64,000 bases of DNA from DAIDKA01 sp036498905. GTDB lineage: Bacteria > Pseudomonadota > Gammaproteobacteria > Steroidobacterales > Steroidobacteraceae. Position numbers and translations under genes: made by a program. The stretch lies in contig DASYER010000039.1 in the NCBI GenBank assembly GCA_036498905.1, positions 1 to 64,000 on the forward strand, in the 5' to 3' direction. Within the stretch, counting starts at the first letter, position 1. The number at the start of each line of letters is the position of its first letter. The notes beneath the pieces are model-generated. The model did no database searches. It saw nothing but the letters and a program-made list of their open reading frames with translations, and was not told the DNA's origin. Shown here piece by piece: positions 59,947 through 64,000 of the stretch.

Positions 59947-60687
59947 CTACGGCATGTACAGGCCGCCGTTGACGTGCAGTGTCTCCCCGGTGATGTAGCC
60001 CGCCTGGGGTGATGCGAGGAAAAGTACCGCCGATGCAACATCCTCGGCGGCACCGAGCCGCTCCATGGGTATGCGGGCGGCCAGCGCCGCCCGCTGCTCG
60101 TCATTGAGCGCCCGGGTCATGTCCGTGTCGATGAAGCCCGGAGCCACCGCATTGACGGTAATGCCCCGGGACGCGACTTCCTGGGCCAAGGACTTGGTGA
60201 ATCCGAGTATTCCGGCCTTGGCCGCAGAGTAGTTGACCTGCCCGGCATTGCCCGTCACCCCGACGATGGAGGTGATATTGATGATCCGGCCGCGCCGCTC
60301 TTTCATCATGCGCCGCAATACACCCTTCGAGAGCCGGTAGATGGCGCTCAGGTTGGCCGTGATCACCTGGTTCCAGTCATCCGCTTTCATGCGCAGCAAC
60401 AATCCGTCGCGGGTGATCCCGGCGTTGTTGACCAGGATGCTGGGCATGCTCTGGGTCGCATCCAGCTGCCCGAGCAGCGCGTCGATGGATGCCTCGCTCG
60501 ACACATCCAGCACGGCCCCACGACCATTCAGTGCGTGGGCTGCAAAGGTCGCCGTCAGCTCCGCGGCGCCCGCCTCACTGGTGGAGGTGCCGATGACGCG
60601 CGCACCGGCAGCGGCCATGCCGACGGCGATGGCGCGGCCGATACCCCGCGAGCCTCCGGTGACCAGCACCACATCGTTGTCAAACAT
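59947..60687 (-). CDS. fabG: 3-oxoacyl-ACP reductase
   Basis: 246 residues from ATG 60687 with AAGGAG upstream. SDR features: VLVTGGSRGIGRAIAVGMA for NADPH, NNAGITRD, the catalytic serine in NITSIVGVTG and YSAAK (Tyr and Lys). It reduces beta-ketoacyl-ACP. The frame upstream of this start belongs to fabD. Confidence 0.97.
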   Translation of the reverse strand: MFDNDVVLVTGGSRGIGRAIAVGMAAAGARVIGTSTSEAGAAELTATFAAHALNGRGAVLDVSSEASIDALLGQLDATQSMPSILVNNAGITRDGLLLRMKADDWNQVITANLSAIYRLSKGVLRRMMKERRGRIINITSIVGVTGNAGQVNYSAAKAGILGFTKSLAQEVASRGITVNAVAPGFIDTDMTRALNDEQRAALAARIPMERLGAAEDVASAVLFLASPQAGYITGETLHVNGGLYMP

Positions 60688-60712
60688 GCTGAAGAACTCC
60701 TTACGACGGATG

Positions 60713-61651
60713 CTAGGAAAGGGTCGCGGCCAGCGCGGCTTCGAAAGTCGCATTGTCCTCGAGGGGCAGGCATGCCAGATCCGGGCGCTTCTCGATGCGG
60801 CGATTCAGACCGCTCAAGACCTTGCCGGGACCGCACTCGATGATCTGGGCAGGACCGTTCGCCACCAGTGCGCGGACCGTATCCTGCCACCGCACCGGGC
60901 TGATCACCTGTGCGACCAATAGCTGACGAATGTCATCCGGCTGTGAATGCGGCCGTGCATCCACGGCGCTGATATAGGGGATGGCGGGCTGCACCAGCCG
61001 AACACTGCTCAAACGCCCGGCCAGCCGCTGCGCGGCCGGCGCCATCAGACTGCAATGCGAGGGCACACTCAAAGGCAGAACCAGCGCGCGCTTGGCGCCG
61101 GCCGCCTTCGCGCTCTCGATCGCGCGCGCCACGGCGGCACGCGTGCCTGCAATCACCACCTGCCCCGGCGCGTTGAAGTTCACCGCCTCGACGACTTCGC
61201 CCTGTGCGGCGTCGCTACAGCTTGCCGCGACCTGTTCATCCGTCAAACCGATGATGGCCGCCATCGCGCCGGTACCGGCCGGAACCGCCTCCTGCATCGC
61301 CTGGCCGCGAAACCGCACCAGGTCGGCAGCTTCGGCGAGGGACAGGGCTCCGGCGCACACCAGCGCCGTGAATTCCCCGAGGCTGTGACCACTGAGCTGC
61401 GCCGGGTCGGCTCCGCCGCGCGCCTTCCACAGGCGCCACAGCGCCACGCCGGCGGTCAGCATGGCCGGTTGGGTGTACTCGGTGCCGTTCAGGCGTTCGG
61501 CCGGCCCGTGCTGCGTCAGCGCCCACAAGTCGTAACCCAGAGCCTCGCCGGCCTCGGTGAACGCCGTACGAACCTCACTGTGAGCGGCGAAGTCGCTCAG
61601 CATGCCGACGGACTGCGATCCCTGGCCGGGAAAAACAAAGGCGAATGACAT
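60713..61651 (-). CDS. fabD: Malonyl-CoA:ACP transacylase
   Basis: 312 residues from ATG 61651 (MSFAFVFPGQGSQSVGM). Nucleophile in SGHSLGEFTALVCAG, arginine in RFRGQAMQEAVP, and histidine in LSVPSHCSLM. It loads malonyl groups on ACP. The frame runs on to 62122 under the rhombosortase gene. First of the fab cluster here; fabH and plsX lie elsewhere or beyond the window. Confidence 0.97.
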   Translation of the reverse strand: MSFAFVFPGQGSQSVGMLSDFAAHSEVRTAFTEAGEALGYDLWALTQHGPAERLNGTEYTQPAMLTAGVALWRLWKARGGADPAQLSGHSLGEFTALVCAGALSLAEAADLVRFRGQAMQEAVPAGTGAMAAIIGLTDEQVAASCSDAAQGEVVEAVNFNAPGQVVIAGTRAAVARAIESAKAAGAKRALVLPLSVPSHCSLMAPAAQRLAGRLSSVRLVQPAIPYISAVDARPHSQPDDIRQLLVAQVISPVRWQDTVRALVANGPAQIIECGPGKVLSGLNRRIEKRPDLACLPLEDNATFEAALAATLS

Positions 61652-61683
61652 GGACTCTCTCAAAGGCGGCCAAAGGGGCGCGA

Positions 61684-62298
61684 TTATACCGGCTTGGTGA
61701 ATATGCGCAGGAGCAGCACAGCCAGTGCACCGCCGATCGCGCCGTACAGATGCGCATCCACAATCACCGCCCCGCCCGCGGTCAGGGGCAGCGCTCCCCG
61801 GCTCTGCTCGTATACCAGCTTGCCGATCAGGAACAGTGCCAGGATCCACCCGTCCGGCTCCCGCCGCCGCAGATGCGCACAGGCCCCTGCCGCCAGGACG
61901 CCATGGAGGACCCCGGAGGAACCGACGTACCACTGCGTGGTCGAAGAAAGCAGCCACAATCCTGCATCGACGCCGATCACCGACAGCCCGATGATCAGCA
62001 GCCATTGAGTCGGAAGGTAGTCCCGGGCGAACAGCGCCCACATCAGTACCAGACCGGCGATATCCAGCAGCGCATGCTCGTAACCCAGGTGAATCACATG
62101 TCCCGTCAGCAATCGCCACCATTGACCGGCGAGCAGGCCCGCTCGGTCATAGCGCAACATCAACTCGGCCGCCGTACCGCCGCTTTGGATGAGCAGCAGC
62201 ATGACGCACACGCCCAGCAGCAGCGGAGCGCGCCATCCGTCGCAATTGAGCGACTTTCCCAAACGGTGCAGCCGTTCGCGCTGAGTTGCCCCATTCAT
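61684..62298 (-). CDS. rrtA: Rhombosortase (rhomboid-family intramembrane serine protease)
   Basis: 204 residues, six helices. The active loop is GSSGVLHG (126-133; serine S128), the rhombosortase variant of rhomboid GxSG, and the partner histidine is H183 in VDAHLYGAIGGAL. Rhombosortases cleave GlyGly-CTERM tails of proteins that depend on type II secretion. The T2SS pseudopilin genes start 52 bases away on the other strand, which fits. No GlyGly-CTERM protein is in this window. Confidence 0.88.
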   Translation of the reverse strand: MNGATQRERLHRLGKSLNCDGWRAPLLLGVCVMLLLIQSGGTAAELMLRYDRAGLLAGQWWRLLTGHVIHLGYEHALLDIAGLVLMWALFARDYLPTQWLLIIGLSVIGVDAGLWLLSSTTQWYVGSSGVLHGVLAAGACAHLRRREPDGWILALFLIGKLVYEQSRGALPLTAGGAVIVDAHLYGAIGGALAVLLLRIFTKPV

Positions 62299-62302
62299 TT
62301 GT

Positions 62303-62308
62303 TATGAT
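62303..62308 (+). promoter_or_regulatory. Possible -10 box for the gsp operon
   Basis: TATGAT, 42 bases before the gspG start in the 51-base gap after the divergent rhombosortase gene. No good -35 element is found at standard spacing, so this is tentative. Confidence 0.25.
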
Positions 62309-62349
62309 CCGGCGCCATTCGCTGCACCCCTCACCACGCGGGTAATACC

Positions 62350-62844
62350 ATGCGCATGTTTTCCACCACTCCCAGCTTCCGGTCCCGCGCCCGCGGCTTC
62401 ACCCTCATCGAGATCATGATCGTCGTGGTCATCATGGGTCTGCTCGCCGCGGTCATTGTGCCCAATGTCATCAGCAAAGTCGGCGAAGCACGCGTGGCAA
62501 AGACCCGCCAGGATATCCAGGCCATCGGTACCTCGCTCACCATGTACCGCCTCGACAACTTCAAGTACCCGAACACCGACCAGGGTCTGAAGGCGCTGAT
62601 CCAGCAACCGGCGGACCCCACCATCCGCAACTGGCGCAAGGGCGGGTATGTCTCGGAAGGCTCCCTGAAGGACCCCTGGGGCAATGACTATCAGTATGTC
62701 TACCCCGGCACCCATGGGCGCGAATACGACCTCTACTCCTATGGCGCCGACGGTCAGGAGGGTGGCGAGGGCGAAGATGCGGATGTGGGTAACTGGAACC
62801 TGGATGCCAAGCCGGGGACCGCTCAGAACCCCAACGGTCCTTAA
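62350..62844 (+). CDS. gspG: Type II secretion major pseudopilin GspG
   Basis: 164 residues. Prepilin site RARG/FTLIEIM (cleavage after G16, glutamate +5 at E21), a hydrophobic helix, then the GspG domain with YRLDNFKYPNTDQGLKALI and DPWGNDYQYVYPG, including the calcium-site region near YSYGADGQEGG. It polymerises into the pseudopilus that pushes folded proteins across the outer membrane. First gene of gspG-H-I-J. Confidence 0.97.
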   Translation: MRMFSTTPSFRSRARGFTLIEIMIVVVIMGLLAAVIVPNVISKVGEARVAKTRQDIQAIGTSLTMYRLDNFKYPNTDQGLKALIQQPADPTIRNWRKGGYVSEGSLKDPWGNDYQYVYPGTHGREYDLYSYGADGQEGGEGEDADVGNWNLDAKPGTAQNPNGP

Positions 62845-62862
62845 GCCCTTCGGAGGGCGCGG

Positions 62863-63435
62863 TTGACCGCGATGCTCACCCACAACCTTCGGGCATCGCG
62901 CAGCGGCGGATTCACGCTGATCGAGATCCTGGTGGTGGTCGTGATCATCGGCATCGTGACCGTGGGGGCCCTGCTCTCGCTGTCCTTTACCGGACCGGAC
63001 CGTGAGCTGCACACCGAGGGCGACCGGCTCGCGGATCTGATGAACTACGCTCAGGAACAGGGCGAGCTGCAGACCCGGGAGCTGGGCCTTTACTGCACCG
63101 ACCACAGCTATCAGTTTCTGGCCTTCGATGCGCGCCGCAATCTGTGGGTGCCGCTGGACGATGACGATGCCCTGAAGCCGCGGAACCTCCCCGATGCGGT
63201 CAAGCTGCAGCTGGATGTCGAGGGTCGTCAGGTGGTGCTGGCGTCCCCGGCCGATGAACAGAAAAAGAAGATCGCGCCCCAGGACCTGCAGCCGCACGTG
63301 ATGATCTTCTCCAATGGCGATCTGACCTCCTTTCGCGTCACGCTCGAACGCGAAGGCACCGACCAGACGGTCACACTGGCGCCGGATCATCAAGGACAGA
63401 TCAAGGTCAAAGTTCCCAAGGATCACGTCACGTGA
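62863..63435 (+). CDS. gspH: Type II secretion minor pseudopilin GspH
   Basis: 190 residues from TTG 62863, chosen because GGAGGG (62852-62857) is correctly spaced; ATG at 62872 would be too far. Prepilin site SGG/FTLIEILVVV (G16, E21) followed by a GspH-type beta domain (LGLYCTDHSYQFLAFDARRN). It is a tip pseudopilin. Its stop overlaps gspI (GTGA at 63432-63435). Confidence 0.9.
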   Translation: MTAMLTHNLRASRSGGFTLIEILVVVVIIGIVTVGALLSLSFTGPDRELHTEGDRLADLMNYAQEQGELQTRELGLYCTDHSYQFLAFDARRNLWVPLDDDDALKPRNLPDAVKLQLDVEGRQVVLASPADEQKKKIAPQDLQPHVMIFSNGDLTSFRVTLEREGTDQTVTLAPDHQGQIKVKVPKDHVT

Positions 63436-63989
63436 GAGCGCAACGGGGTTTCACGCTCATCGAGGTGCTGATCGCCCTGGTCATCGTTGCGCTGGGAATG
63501 TCGGCATTGCTGGAAACCCTCGGGTCGGCCGCGGACACATCGACCTGGCTGCGCGAGAAGACTTTTGCACAGTGGATCGGACTCAATCAGATTGAGACCC
63601 TGCGCCTGACGGGAACCATGCCCACCAATGGAACGACCGATGGCGAACTGGACTATGCCGGCCGCCATTGGCGCTGGCGTCAGGTGGTCAGCAGTGATCT
63701 GGGCATACCCGGCGTCATGCGTATCGACGTGAAGGTGGAGCCGGCGGATACCTCAACCGTCGATGAGCAAGGCTGGGTGTCGACCGTCACCGGCGCCATC
63801 GGCGATGCGGTGGCGCCGCCACAATTGCAGTCCCTGTATCCGGACCCGTCCCTGCCCGGGAGCGTCAGCTCGGCACCGAATTCCAGCCAACCCACTTCGA
63901 GCCAGCCGGCGCCCTCCAGCGCGCCCTCGCCGTTCTTTGCGCCCAGCACGCCGGCACCCCCTGCGCAGTCGCCGGGGCTCGCGCAATGA
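63432..63989 (+). CDS. gspI: Type II secretion minor pseudopilin GspI with Pro/Ser-rich tail
   Basis: 185 residues from GTG 63432 in a GTGA overlap with gspH. Prepilin site RG/FTLIEVLIALVIVALG (G6, E11), then the GspI domain with GLNQIETLRLTG and GRHWRWRQVVS. Usual GspI proteins are ~120-130 residues; here residues ~129-185 form an extra Pro/Ser/Ala tail (SSAPNSSQPTSSQPAPSSAP and similar). GspI nucleates the pseudopilus tip with GspJ and GspK. Confidence 0.9.
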   Translation: MRAQRGFTLIEVLIALVIVALGMSALLETLGSAADTSTWLREKTFAQWIGLNQIETLRLTGTMPTNGTTDGELDYAGRHWRWRQVVSSDLGIPGVMRIDVKVEPADTSTVDEQGWVSTVTGAIGDAVAPPQLQSLYPDPSLPGSVSSAPNSSQPTSSQPAPSSAPSPFFAPSTPAPPAQSPGLAQ

Positions 63990-64000
63990 AATCACGATAC
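63986..64000 (+). CDS. gspJ: Start of type II secretion gene gspJ (cut by window end)
   Basis: Only five codons (MKSRY) lie in the window. The ATG overlaps the gspI stop by 4 bases, and gspJ is the normal next gene, so the assignment rests on gene order rather than on its own sequence. Confidence 0.5.

Noticed and set aside
62302..63426. 374-residue open frame on the minus strand
   Set aside because: Antisense to gspG and gspH, which have unmistakable prepilin motifs.
1..64000. CRISPR arrays, tRNA/rRNA genes, insertion sequences, prophage genes
   Set aside because: Read through for regular repeats, cloverleaf-like stretches, transposase or integrase motifs; none was supported.

Overview
The window reads as chromosomal DNA of a GC-rich Gammaproteobacterium. 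The order fabD-fabG-acpP-fabF-pabB-pabC-mltG-tmk-holB-pilZ, a rhombosortase beside type II secretion pseudopilins, and two tripartite efflux operons with Gram-negative outer-membrane channels all point that way. The secreted DUF6152 and SnoaL-like cluster reminds me of Steroidobacterales/Nevskiales soil bacteria, but I cannot fix the genus from sequence alone. I saw no tRNA, rRNA, CRISPR array, insertion sequence, prophage or attachment site. Coding density is very high, and most operons are joined by 4-bp ATGA/GTGA overlaps.

Layout. 1-4.3 kb: the end of an ABC-exporter locus (two FtsX/MacB-type permeases), then a tightly overlapping trio of an Lgt-like membrane protein with altered signature residues, a radical SAM enzyme of the tetraether-lipid-synthase-like (COG1964) type, and a two-helix membrane protein. 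This is the best candidate for an undescribed system, probably lipid or lipoprotein modification. 4.3-7.1 kb: two small unknown genes and a secreted beta-helix protein. 7.1-10.8 kb: proton-translocating transhydrogenase pntAA-pntAB-pntB with a dienelactone-hydrolase-like gene. 10.9-15.3 kb: secreted M16 protease, LysE exporter and an unknown secreted protein. 15.3-21.5 kb: a MarR-controlled EmrAB/NodT efflux operon extended by a zinc-ribbon protein and a secreted double-VOC protein, with a 10-bp-arm inverted repeat upstream. 21.6-27.7 kb: small conserved proteins, an MDR reductase, a NodS-like methyltransferase, a DUF899/DUF2182 pair divergent from a two-wing regulator, and a propeller-like protein. 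27.7-29.3 kb: a BlaI/BlaR1-like pair with two clear BlaI operators and an unusual STN-type C-terminus on the BlaR1-like protease. 29.4-33.4 kb: acetate transporter, a small unknown, an exported MDR-type reductase, an alpha/beta hydrolase, an SGNH hydrolase and an SRPBCC protein. 33.4-43.1 kb: an MdtABC-like RND operon with its own outer-membrane channel, divergent from a TetR regulator. 43.1-46.6 kb: three secreted proteins, including a triple SnoaL/NTF2-like protein. 46.7-49.1 kb: TatA, a small unknown, a TIR-like (DUF1863/ThsB-like) protein and an EEP-superfamily phosphodiesterase. 49.1-53.2 kb: FadJ-like beta-oxidation enzyme, a double cNMP-binding/rhodanese protein, a lipoprotein and PilZ. 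53.2-61.7 kb: the fatty-acid, folate and DNA-replication cluster. 61.7-64 kb: rhombosortase divergent from gspG-gspH-gspI-gspJ, the last cut by the window edge.

Start sites: where the longest open frame ran far upstream of the family's usual N-terminus, I moved the start to the codon supported by homologous length, signal peptide, ribosome-binding site or operon overlap, and say so in each entry.
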